This document shows, in pieces, positions 13,198-34,583 of a stretch of DNA of 64,000 nucleotides. The position numbers were made by a program, and so were the translations under genes. Numbering within the stretch: the first letter of the stretch is position 1; the number at the start of each line of letters is the position of its first letter. The stretch is from Brachyhypopomus gauderio (Eukaryota > Chordata > Actinopteri > Gymnotiformes > Hypopomidae): positions 7,051,375 through 7,115,374 of the forward strand of contig NC_135221.1 in NCBI RefSeq assembly GCF_052324685.1, in the 5' to 3' direction. Below the pieces are notes generated by a model. It did not search any database and had not been told where the DNA came from. It saw only the letters and a program-made list of their open reading frames with translations.

Positions 13198-13203
13198 TTT
13201 ATT
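13198..13203 (-). promoter_or_regulatory. Polyadenylation signal AATAAA for fgd6
   Basis: First AATAAA on the minus strand downstream of the fgd6 stop, about 400 nt past it. Gives a short 3' UTR. Confidence 0.55.
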
Positions 13204-13597
13204 TATCTTATAACGATAACTAGAAGTTCTGCTTTGATCTCTACCACTTCCATGTTAATAGACAACAGAGGGCAAAGTGCTTTAACATATGAAGCTGAAA
13301 TAAAATACTTTCCTGAAAAATTAGGAAACCGATTAAAAAAATTACAGCTGGCCAAAAACATTATCATGAAGAACTCAGCAAGAAAGTCATAATTAGGCCA
13401 AATACTGAATCCTAAAGTAGTTTGACATTAAAGATGCATATCAATACTATACAGAAATAATAACAAAATCAACAACAACTAAGATTTTGAAAATGCAACA
13501 TGACAATTTCAGTACTTCAAACTGAAATATTGAGCATATGGTCTTTTGCATCAGGAACTGGATCCAGCAAGGAGCTATAGCTGTGAACGCTAAACGG

Positions 13598-24496
<10,899 letters not shown>

Positions 24497-24880
24497 GTCT
24501 CCGGTAGCTACCTTCTCTTCCTATTTACCATTTTACCTTTAACAGTCATATTAAGTCTGATTTTCTTAAAAACACCGCAGTTAGGATATCAGTGAACTAA
24601 TGATGATGTTTAGAGATATTTCATTATGCTGCAGCAGCATTACGATATAAACAGATTACAAGCTCACAGTGCCGATTGGGGCGGAGAGAATTACCGACCA
24701 CAATAATCCCTTTGAAATTTGCGCACACGTTTCACGCAGTCACGGCGCCGCCGCTTTCATAGCCCGTTTGCGCTTTCACTTTTCCTTGCCGTCATACTCA
24801 GAACGTAGCGCTGTTAAACCATTCACACATCAACTCGGTCGGCCTCAAACGGACTTGTTCCGTTCATAATAAAACTGACA
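24497..24880 (-). promoter_or_regulatory. Presumed fgd6 promoter and 5' UTR
   Basis: Region just upstream of the fgd6 start on the minus strand. It has moderate CG content at about 24,690-24,860. The minus strand carries an IRF-core-like AAGTGAAA at about 24,775-24,783. There is no clear TATA box. The transcription start is not determinable by eye. Confidence 0.35.
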
Positions 24881-25271
24881 GGGTCGGGATGAAAGGACAC
24901 TTGTTGTAACTCGAACTCTAAAAAGACTCTTACTGCCCCCTTCTGGGTTCATTGTAGATACCCTGTGTGCCGACTCGCACGGTACAGGTGTAGATGCATA
25001 TCTCTCTCTCTCCTTATGCACTTCTTAGCAGGTGGTCTGCCATAAATGGCGGTTCTTTGTCACTTTAATTCGGTTCATCCTAGCTCAAAATCCTTCTGGC
25101 CATACAATTTATAGATGCGAGCAGCCAATTTGTGTTTCATAATACAAACATGATCCCTATTTATACATACAGTATTGATTATAAAATAAAGAAAATACTG
25201 TGTTTAATGAAACATAATATGCTAGGCTCACGCCTCAGTATATCAATAAAATAAACAAATTACTTCTATTT

Positions 25272-25277
25272 TTTATT
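25272..25277 (-). promoter_or_regulatory. Polyadenylation signal AATAAA for mlkl
   Basis: AATAAA on the minus strand about 570 nt past the mlkl stop. The 900 bp between the fgd6 5' region and the mlkl stop hold no other gene. Confidence 0.5.
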
Positions 25278-25843
25278 TAAAGTTATAACAAAACATGTAC
25301 TGAATGAACGTACTGAATCTTTTTCTTCGCTGGTCTGCTACTTACTTACCATATTCTATTGTTAGAACAGACAAGTGAATATTACACTTCACAAAGCTGC
25401 CGTCATTTAAACACAAACTTAAATGCGGAATCTTTTTAATTCAAATGATTTGTGTCCCATCAGGCACATTTTATCAAGGTGCAAGGCAGGTCAAACAAAC
25501 AGGCATAAATGTCAAAAGACAGTAAACATCTTTACATTTAATTTAGGGTTGCAGTTTCTTGTCCTAAAAGTGTGCGGGTTTCTTTATAAAGATGTGCTAT
25601 GGACTGTAATACTGAAATTCGTACCAGGCTTAACTTTAAACCAAACCTCCTGAGGTACAAACACACAAGTCACAGAATTAAACAAAATGAGAGATCAGTC
25701 AAAAAAAGACTGACAAAAAAGAAAACAAAGATTTTGAGTAAAGTTCTGTGGAGTGAACCTTAATACATGCACAGCATCTGAAAGTGTGTTCCAGCCGTAG
25801 GTCTGTGTTCCAGCCGGTGTGGCTCTACGGAGAAAGCGTGCCT

Positions 25844-27701
25844 TCATTCATCTTCGTACTGCTCGGCCAGTTTACGTAGCTGGTCCACTATCACTGCACA
25901 AAAGAAACACAAAGGCAAACTTCATAAGGAACAAATGTGCTTACACATCTGCACAGTTCACGCGCCATTTCCTGTGAGGAGGTAATTTCTTAAAAGAAGA
26001 ACACAGACTTTCCCCTCTCACGTGCAAAAACGTGCTGCCATCTCCAAAACTACTACCTAGTTGAAAGACTGCACAAACGAAGCCCTGTACCTCCAGCGTT
26101 AGGCCTGTGGAACGGTTCATACGAGCGGCAAGCGTTGATGAGCTCCCCAAGGCGACCAGGACAGTCTTTCGGTAGCGGCTCCATCTTTTTCTCTTTACAC
26201 ACCATGTTAGTGTGGGATGGACAATCTAGATGCAAAACATGATCAATAGGAGACACTGAAAGGACTGGAGTTACATTTGAATATTTTACACATTAGATTG
26301 TAGTTTTCCTTATTGGTGATTACCAACGTGCGTCCAAATACCCGTATTAAGTCAAGGAAATTCAATTGGTACGAATTCATTTTCATAAATGAACAATGTA
26401 CAAGATGCGAGTGCTACATGCCTTTAAAAGGGAGCAGCTGTGTGGTGATCTCCCACAGGACAATGCCAAAACTGTAAAGGAAACAGTCACTACACTAAAT
26501 TGTACTACACAGTGCAGTAAGCAATCAACTAAAATGTCTGTGCCTTGTTGCATGGGCCTGTAGACTTGCTGACCTGTAGATTTCACAGGCCTTGTCATAT
26601 GGATGATTGAGGTTTTGTAGCTGTTGTGGAGAAGCGTAAACCATTAAGCTGGTGGTCTTGCTCTTGTTCTTCTTTAGAGATGTTTCTGTTTGGGAAAGCT
26701 CAAAGCCTCCAAGCTTCAAAGACATACACACCAAACACAAAACCATGATTAGGAAGTGCCACTAATCCCCACCAACTAGATTTCAAATAATAAGTGATCA
26801 TAGCACTCATCACTTTTATTAAACCGTCTGTCTTGTTCATCAAAATGAACGTTTGCAGTACACGTGCTTCTCAATGCGGAATTCAGACAAGGCACAAATA
26901 TAATTTCAAAAGCAGATTACCTTTGAACCATTAACACGGACAAAGTTATATTGTGAAAGCGGTCATGACATAATGAAGAAAACGACCCACTGGAGAACGA
27001 TACCTTAACTCTGTAACCAGCTGCCACCAGAAACTTGCTGCTGGTGATGCATCCGTGCACCTTAAACTTCTCCTCCGACTGGTGCAGCCTGCAGTGGGGA
27101 GAAGGCGGAATGAGCAGCTCTGTATGGATTAGTGACATTAGATCACTAGAGTAGGAATGGGCCCGGTTCCTCTGACCCCAGGGCTCAGGCAGGCCCTAAC
27201 TGAAGAGGTTGCCTTAAAAGGAGAAAAGGGCCAGGAAGCAATGAGCAGAGGCAGGAGCGGGTCTGGACCTGTAAAGGCCGTGGGCCGCGTCTAGACACAT
27301 GCGGATCTTTCGGTCCCAGAGCAGCTTGCTGGTCTTGTCCAGCACCTGCCTCAGACTGCCCTTCTCACAGTACTCCATCACGATCAGATAGTTCTGGAGT
27401 GGTCCTGCAACATAAAAACAACAAGGACCAATAGTAGCAGCAAGTGTGGGTTGTTTTGGTTTTTTTGTATTATAGGATCAGAGTTTTACAAAAAAAAAAA
27501 AAAACCCTTAACAGTCATCCATACTGAAGCAACTAAATGTAACAAAACATTCAAAGACACTGTTAATGGGAAAAAAGGGTTAGAGAAGGTTCCAACATAC
27601 CCTGCTCATTCTGGAGACAGATGCCAAACATTCTCAAGATGTGAGGGGACTCAAAGCGTTTCATCGTCTCCACCTCCTTATTGAAAATCCTCCTTATTTT
27701 A
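25844..27701 (-). CDS. mlkl: mlkl exons 4-10: pseudokinase domain
   Basis: Seven exons covering the kinase-like fold from the alpha-C region to the stop. Catalytic residues are degenerate: the HRD segment reads HGC, the metal-binding Asn position is Lys345, DFG reads GFE as in mammalian MLKL. The exon 7 segment [17 protein letters not shown] is the activation-loop equivalent. The protein ends [12 protein letters not shown], a little longer than the human tail. Confidence 0.92.
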
Positions 27702-30460
27702 CTGGGCAGAATTGAATGAATGAAGAATGAATGAAGAAATTCAGACCAGAGCAGGATAACCAAGCCACCGAGTTTGTTAGAAGGGCAGTTTTGGTTGATC
27801 ATGAAAGACTGTAGTGGATCTGGAAAGTATTGACAGAACTTTACATTTTCCACATTGTCATTTTACAGCCTTATTCCAAAATTACCCCCCTCAAAATTCT
27901 ACACCCACGACCCCATGACAAAGTGAATACAGTCTGTTGGAATTTTGAAAGTGAAAAATAAAAATGACAATGTACATTCAAGTATTCACAGCCTTTGCTC
28001 AGTACCTTGTTGAAGCACCTTTGGCAGCAATTACAGCCTCATGTATTTTTGAGTATGATTCCATAAACCTGGCACACCTACATTTGGGCAATTTCTCCCA
28101 TTCTTCTTTGCAGAACATTTCAAGCTCAATCAGGTTGAATGGGGAGTGTCAGTGCACCCATATTCAAGTCTGGGCTCTAACTGGACCTCTCAAACATTCA
28201 CAGAGTTGTCCTGAAGCCACTCCTGTCATTGGGGATGTGTATAGGATCCTGTTGGAAGATGAACCTTCGCCCCAGTCTGAGGTCCAGAGCACTCTGGAGC
28301 AGGTATTCTTCAAGGATGTACATGTCCAGATCTGATGCTTGGCATTCAAGCCAAAGAGTTAAATCAGACCAGATAATTTTTTTTAACAGGTGCCTTTTGG
28401 CAAACTCCAAACGAGCCATCTTGTGTCTTTTATTGAGGAGTGGTTTCCATCTGGCCACTCTACCATACAGGAATGTTGGAGAAATATGGTTGTCCAATAG
28501 GGCTGAACGATTTTGGAAAATAATCTAATTGCAATTTTTTATCTATAAATTGCGATTGCGATTTAAAATCGCGATTTTTTTCCATTGTTCCACTTCAGGA
28601 AACTCTGTTTCGGCATTTTTTATACAGCTCAGATACAGGGTTGCCGGGGGGGGGGGGGGTGTGTAAAAAATGGACTAAATTTAAGTATTATTATTATTAT
28701 ATCGTGATCGATCGATCGCCTGTGGTTGGCGCCAGAGCGAACTACTAACTTTTTAGTCTAAGACGCTCAATGCGTGAGAGTTGGCAACCCTGCAGGTATA
28801 GCAACTTGGCTAAAATATGTGCGTGAGGGCATTTGGTAGCGCATATCCAGTGTCTTTAACAAAGCCATGAAGCCGGGATTGTTCACTACATTAACGGACA
28901 TCATGTCTTTCACTATGAACTCCGTTACTGCCCGAGTTATTTCAGCGTGCCGCTTCCAATTATATCCATAAGGAGTTACACTTTCAAACGGTTCGGTCAG
29001 TGAACCCTGTCTGCTGGACCGCGGTCAAGCTATCCGCGCTTTCGCGATTCATCCACGCTTTAAATCTTATTGCGCCTATATGCGTGATTTTACGGTATTT
29101 CGCTGCTCACCGCATACTAAAGCTGTAATAAGCGCAGAGAAACACTTTTGCGTATTTGAAGATGCAGCACTGGTTGGCATTTTAGCCTTACAAATATGAG
29201 GCTTTGTGGTGTTTTTTTAAATGCTGAAGAAGGTTTGTAGTGTTTCCTCGCGTAGTAGCGACAGTAGCAAGGCACGTTTTACACAGTACCTGACGATGAG
29301 CAGGCAGCATCTGATGTGCTGCCCCTCTTTGGTATTAGACTTTCAGTAGTGTCAGCTTCTGTCGAGCCTGAAGCCATTGTGCAACAAGTTAAAGTGCGCT
29401 GTGTTAACTTCACCTCCCTGCCTCCTGCTCGGGTTTGCTCCGTTCGTCCTCGGCTCGGCTCGCTCCCAAGTCACGTGACCAGTTTAAATCGCAGCCTGTG
29501 CGATTAGACAATCGCGTTTTAAAAAATCGCGAAATTATCGCAAATGCAATTAATCGTTCAGCCCTATTGTCCAATAAGATTCTCCTCTCTCCACAGAGTT
29601 ATGCTGAAACTCTGTCAGAGTGACCCTTGAGTTCTTAGTCTCCTCCCTAACTAAGGCCCTCCTGGCCAGGCGGCTGGTTCAAGGAAGAGTCCCAGTGTTT
29701 CCAAACTTCTTCAATTTTCAGATGTTAGAGGCCTGTACTCATTGGGACCTTCAGTGCTGCAGAAGTCTTTCTGGATCCTTCCCCAGGTCTGTGTCTCGAT
29801 ACAAGTCTGAAGACCTCTGAGACAGGCAATTTCTTGGACTTCATGGCTTGGTTTGTACTCTGACATGCATTATGAACTACGGGACCTTATATAGACAGCT
29901 GTGGCCTTTCCAAATCATGTTCAATCAACTGGATTTACCACAAGTGGACTCCAATCAAGTCAAAACAACCGAAGGATAAGTGTAATCAGGATGCACCTGT
30001 CATGGCTGTGGCTGTTAATACTTATGTACATGTGATTTTTTGATGTTTATTTTTAATAAGTTTGCAAAAAATGTAAATGTAAAATTTTTCTTCATTTTGT
30101 CATTATGGAGTATTGTGTATAGAATTTTGAGGGAAACTTTAATTTAATCAATTTACCTCCCTGATGGTCTAGTGCCGGGGTACTCAACTGGGGGTCCGGA
30201 TCCGGACCCGAACGCAGTCCTGTCCGGACCCAATCTCATTCCTGATTAACTGGATACGGACCAAAAAAAAAAAAACGGAGCATTTATTTCAGGGCTATTG
30301 AAAAAAACACTCCGTCACGAGTGTTACATTTGCCACCCCCGCTCAACAACTTACGTTCGCCGGGTCTAGGGCTGCCCACACTATGGACATGTGTGTACCA
30401 CAGCCCCCTAGTGATCACTAGTGTGTGTGCGTGTGTGTGTACCACAGCCCCCTAGTGATC

Positions 30461-30506
<46 letters not shown>

Positions 30507-30537
30507 GTGTGTACCACAGCCCCCTAGTGATCACTAG

Positions 30538-30584
<47 letters not shown>

Positions 30585-30602
30585 CACAGCCCTCTAGTGA
30601 TC

Positions 30603-30642
<40 letters not shown>

Positions 30643-31400
30643 CACAGCCCTCTAGTGATCACTAGTGTGTGTGTGTGTGTGTGTACCACAGCCCCCTAGT
30701 GATCACTAGTGTGTGTGTGTGTGTTCTCACTGCACAGATAGGTAAATCCGGAAAAGACGAATTCCAATTTGGTTGTAAATAACAATTGGCAACTTAATTT
30801 TGGAATAAGGATGTAACATAACAAAATGTGGAACAAGTGAAGCAATGTGAATACTTTCCGGATGCACTGTATATGCTGAGGAAAAAACAAACAAAAAAGA
30901 TCCACTGGGATTATGACCTACTTTGGATTGGTACGCGATGGGTTTATATATCTCTTGATGGCCACAGTGAACTTATTGTACTCTCCTTTGAAGACTTCAG
31001 AATTGTCCGACGTCATAATTGGCTCGATGGGAAGGTCATAGGTCAGCTCGTCAGGTCTGATCTCTCTAATGTCCGGCAGACAGACGCTGGGCTTTGTCAC
31101 TGTCATACATTCAACAAGGCACACATTTAATAAAGCACTTGCTTATTTTGAATCATTTAGCTTCCAGGCTTGCCCAGTGAAATTCAAAGTGTGACAATAA
31201 CCACAATGTCATGAACCAAATCATGATTGAAGCTCAATGCACATATTTTGTCTTACACGATTCCAGCATGCATTTGATGTCCTGAACTTCTTTCTGAGTT
31301 TGCTGGACCGTAAGGTGTACAGCGTCCACACTCTCCTTGGTCCCTTGGTTCTCCTGTGCTAAAGACTTGAGTACTATGCATAAAAAATTTATATAAATAT

Positions 31401-31438
<38 letters not shown>

Positions 31439-32056
31439 GAAATAACATTACTTGCTTCATAAACTGAGAAAAGCATTGGTAATATTTAATTTTGCATCAT
31501 ATATAGTCTTTCCAAATAGTGTTTTTCTTCAGATACTGGGACACATCGAAAGGGTGTGATTATAATAATATAAATAAATAAAGACATTATTGGCCTATAG
31601 AGACTCACGAGTTTGGAAGTCCTCATAGTCACATGACCTGTCCTTGGCATCCTCCTTCTTCCTCGTCGTCTCGTTGAAGACCTCGTTTATCTTCTCTCGC
31701 TGCTCTACCTGGAAGGCCAGGGAGAGCAGCTGCGCAGCGTCGTTCAGGCGCTCGTTAAGATACCCGAACTCCTCGCCCAGACCATACGCTTTAACGATGC
31801 GTTTCAGATAGCTGGACGAGGCGTATTTGCGGACCACATCCTCGGCTGACTCCAGGGTGAGTTTGAGCTCCTGGAGGCCCCTGTGCACCATCTCGGGCTG
31901 CTTGCCCAGACCTTGATTCTTCACGGCTCTGACAAGGTTGGCCAGCACAGTCACACGGTTAGCCAGCCGCATACACCGCTGCTTGTTGGCTTTAACCTCC
32001 CCACACAGGGAGTACAGTCTCTCCGCTACTCCCAGGATGGGCTCTATGAGGTCCAT
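25844..32056 (-). CDS. mlkl: Mixed lineage kinase domain-like pseudokinase, MLKL (complete, 10 coding exons)
   Basis: MLKL is the executioner of necroptosis: once its pseudokinase domain is phosphorylated by RIPK3, the N-terminal four-helix bundle oligomerises and permeabilises the plasma membrane. Coding exons: 31609-32056, 31257-31373, 30922-31099, 27601-27701, 27269-27404, 27004-27088, 26574-26713, 26422-26471, 26091-26225, 25844-25893. Sum 1,440 nt, 479 residues (human 471), all phases consistent. Seen: four-helix bundle and brace (1-188), [14 protein letters not shown] with Lys237, [49 protein letters not shown] in place of the HRD loop, LGGFE in place of [12 protein letters not shown], and [23 protein letters not shown]. 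The activation segment keeps the Thr-Ser pair (366-367) equivalent to human 357/358. The exon 8 donor must be GC. Exon 1 follows an acceptor (CTGCAG) just before the ATG. Confidence 0.93.
28498..29566. mobile_element. Non-autonomous hAT element inside the Tc1
   Basis: Inverted ends TAGGGCTGAACGATT and AATCGTTCAGCCCTA, flanked by an exact 8-bp duplication TTGTCCAA (28,490-28,497 and 29,567-29,574), the hAT hallmark. Sub-terminal 'atcgcgatt'-type repeats occur at both ends. 1,069 bp; no transposase frame. Contains a 14-base G run near 28,647. Confidence 0.9.
30170..30375. mobile_element. hAT-like element fragment (left end)
   Basis: Begins with GGGGTACTCAACTGG, the usual form of a fish hAT terminus, followed by gtccggatccggac and a block shared with 36,925-37,074 (gtgttac..ttcgcc, cgctcaacaactt). 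The other end is lost in the adjacent GT-rich minisatellite. Confidence 0.55.
30388..30725. repeat. Compound GT / palindrome minisatellite
   Basis: Six copies of a block accacagccccctagtgatc + actag, each followed by a GT run of 10-40 nt. The core CTAGTGATCACTAG is a perfect 14-bp palindrome. Block spacing varies with GT length (about 38-75 bp). Located in mlkl intron 3. Confidence 0.93.
31404..31436. repeat. (CA)n microsatellite in mlkl intron 2
   Basis: Roughly 16 CA units, about 30 nt upstream (transcript sense) of mlkl exon 2, where it reads GT. Confidence 0.93.
31609..32056 (-). CDS. mlkl: mlkl first coding exon: four-helix bundle killer domain
   Basis: Residues 1-149. It starts [20 protein letters not shown] and runs through [35 protein letters not shown] and [18 protein letters not shown], the helical pattern of the MLKL N-terminal bundle (human ITLGQVIHKRCEEMKY..., FKAALEEANGEIEKF, LLLQVEQRM). 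The open frame continues 25 codons upstream of this Met, but that part lies before the CTGCAG acceptor and is intron. Donor at 31,608 is ACTC|GTGAGT. Confidence 0.92.
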
Positions 32057-32879
32057 GACTGCTGCAGGAAATGAAGCGCAGCCATAAAGGTGAGGCGTGC
32101 ACTTTAAATGGGTCAGTAACAGAACCACCACACAAACTATTTCATGTCAACGCCCTACTTTATCTTGTTCTACTCTGCAGTTCTATTTGCATCAATAACA
32201 TGTTCGATGGAAATAAACACTTTCAGAAAAAAACTAAAGTTACTCTTTTAGAGATCCACAAAATCATTTTAGTCATGGTTGTTACCGTTATTAAATCTGC
32301 TAAACGAGAACCGAAATTAATCGGCAGTTATTGAAATTTCTTAACTGGAAAAGACTCGTGACTTATTTATGCTTTCTTGTTTCACATACTGACATTCGTC
32401 TAAAGACAAAACTGACTGCTGTAATACAGCAAAATGAGCTAAATGATCGCTATAAAGAACTGATCACTAGTTTGCCCGGGTCAAAGCAGCTCCGCTTTTG
32501 ACATCCCGTTGGGACTAACACGGGTTAAGGGAGAAGCGAAAGTTGCTTGCAGTTGGAGTTAAATCAGCTTCGCTTTTTGAAACCGCAACAAAAGTTCAAA
32601 ACGTTTCACAGTGTACTCCATTCTGTGGTTTCACCACGTAAAACACCATCAACATTTACATACACTTTTATATCGTAATCTAAGACAAATGAGCAAAAAT
32701 ACGTTTGTCATAGTAGTTAATTTTTTTGGTAAGAAAAAGCCGAAAAAGCCCCAAGTAAGTCCCAGTAAGTCAAGAGCAAAAACCATCAGACTTCCAGCAA
32801 GGACGACTAATATCTCTCCTCACTGATAAAACACGGGCTCCAACGTGTGTAGTTCAACAAAAGCATTATAAAATATGAA

Positions 32880-33045
32880 ACGTTAGGCTACTTACCGTGA
32901 ACCGTAAGCCTCTTGTCTTAACACACCCGTCACGGAAGAGAGGAACCAGAGCCCCAATGTTTGTGGTGTCATGCTCCTCCTCTCGAGTTAACTTACCTCA
33001 TACTACTAACCACACCATAGACTCAGGACTGAAGAGCCTTTTAAA
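32880..33045 (-). promoter_or_regulatory. Presumed mlkl 5' noncoding exon and promoter
   Basis: Two strong donors read on the minus strand: CACG|GTAAGTAG at about 32,897 and GAG|GTAAGTTA at about 32,994. Either could close a noncoding first exon spliced to the acceptor before the mlkl ATG. A TATA-like TTTTAAAA lies at about 33,038-33,045. An IRF-core-like AAGCGAAA (plus strand) is at about 32,532. Which start is used is not known. Confidence 0.4.
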
Positions 33046-33829
33046 AGAGACTAAAGTCTGACAAGCTCCCTCATGGAAAGACAACGTGTCATTACAGTTT
33101 CTAGTCACAGACTATTATTTGGCATAAACTTCCGAGGCCTGTCTCGCCTGTTTCATAATGAACAAAGATTCATCAAGCATTAGGACACCATTGTCATATA
33201 ATTTATTAATGAATACGGGATTACAGAATAATATTACACAAGAAGGTCAGAGGATGAGATGTTACTCTCTCCAGGAAACACAAACAACAGTTTTTGTTTC
33301 AATTGCATGGTTTAAGGATAGATTCTCCATTGAGAATTATTCCCATTTACATATGAAGAGCATACATTTATGGATAAACTTACTTCCAAAGCAGTTAACA
33401 CATGTTACACCGAATTCTGCGACCGTCGAATTTTGTGACCGCAGAGGGCGCTATTTCGCAGTTTCAGTTAGTTTCAGTTCACAGGCACGAGCGCTTTACG
33501 AATGCTGCGTAAGCTACGCCGACGCGCTTTCTTTTCTCGTTTTGCTGCTGTCCACGAGCCAAAATATGAGAGATGCGTGTATTTACATTTTATGTCGTCT
33601 GTTAACAAGAATGTTTCATTACAACATTTTTACACGTGACGACAGGAGTAAAGTCAGCCAATACATACGCCTGACAATAGCAAACTTTTCATAAGTTATG
33701 TAAGCTGCTGTCATTTGGACCTCATTCCGAATGGTAATTATACACTTCTGAATAAAATGTTTAAATATAGTCTACTAAAACGTTTTTAAAACGATCTTTT
33801 AATATTTTTTGAAGATACATTAAAGTCAC

Positions 33830-34220
33830 AGATCCAGTTGGCAGCTGTCAGAATGGGTGACTCCTATGCCACGGTCAGTCTGTCCACTCCATTCATGAAT
33901 GTTTTTCTTTGGCTAACAGGTGAAGGGATGGTAAGTCACCTGAAAACATTTGGTTGGGTTTTAACTAGTTTGTATGGAGATGGACAGCAGTCACATATTT
34001 AGACAGCAGCCGTCAGAATCGGTGACCCCTATTCCAAAGTGCACTTGTCCATTCCATTCATAATTTTTTTTTCTGTCTAATTAAGGTGAAGGGATGGTAG
34101 GTCACCAGGAAAGACATGGCTGTTTTCAAAATGATTATAGGTGGAAATTCAGTGGGGTCACATTAAGAACTGGTGACCCCATGCCAAGGTACATCTGTCA
34201 CATCTACCATGGAAACACAT
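33830..34220. repeat. Imperfect ~150-bp direct repeats in the fold-back spacer
   Basis: Three diverged copies of 'cagctgtcagaatgggtgac', then a ccattcat..ttttt stretch and 'aggtgaagggatggta', at about 33,839, 34,004 and a shorter one near 34,150. Confidence 0.7.
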
Positions 34221-34583
34221 CACCCACTGTGACTCCACAATAACAGAAAACAGTGATAGCAAAAACGTTTAGTAGACTATATTTAAACATTTTATTCAGA
34301 AGTGTATAATTACCATTCGGAATGAGGTCCAAATGACAGCAGCTTACATAACTTACTTATGAAAAGTTTGCTATTGTCAGGCGTATGTATTGGCTGACTT
34401 TACTCCTGTCGTCACGTGTAAAAATGTTGTAATGAAACATTCTTGTTAACAGACGACATAAAATGTAAATACACGCATCTCTCATATTTTGGCTCGTGGA
34501 CAGCAGCAAAACGAGAAAAGAAAGCGCGTCGGCGTAGCTTACACAGCATTCGTAAAGCGCTCGTGCCTGTGAACTGAAACTAA

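Larger units (their letters stand above)
27811..30872 (-). mobile_element. Tc1/mariner element with nested insertions, in mlkl intron 3
   Basis: Left end (gtggatctggaaagtattga) and right end (atactttccggatgcactgt) are the inverted repeats of a very common fish Tc1 family, TA at both borders. Between them the antisense transposase gene is recognisable (ctttggcagcaattacagcc, gttgtcctgaagccactcct, tggccactctaccatacagg) but has deletions and many substitutions. It is interrupted by a hAT element (28,498-29,566) and by a second insert in the right terminal repeat (about 30,153-30,795). Old and inactive. Confidence 0.85.

Noticed and set aside
27964-28528. Plus and minus frames of about 100-120 codons in mlkl intron 3
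   Set aside because: They are pieces of the Tc1 copy, antisense or out of frame to its transposase.
32057-32131. A 25-residue N-terminal extension of MLKL
   Set aside because: The extension lies upstream of a good acceptor (CTGCAG) placed just before the family-matching start MDLIEP.
33158-33694. A 178-codon plus-strand frame
   Set aside because: It lies across the arm of the fold-back element and a mirrored frame exists in the other arm; no protein features.
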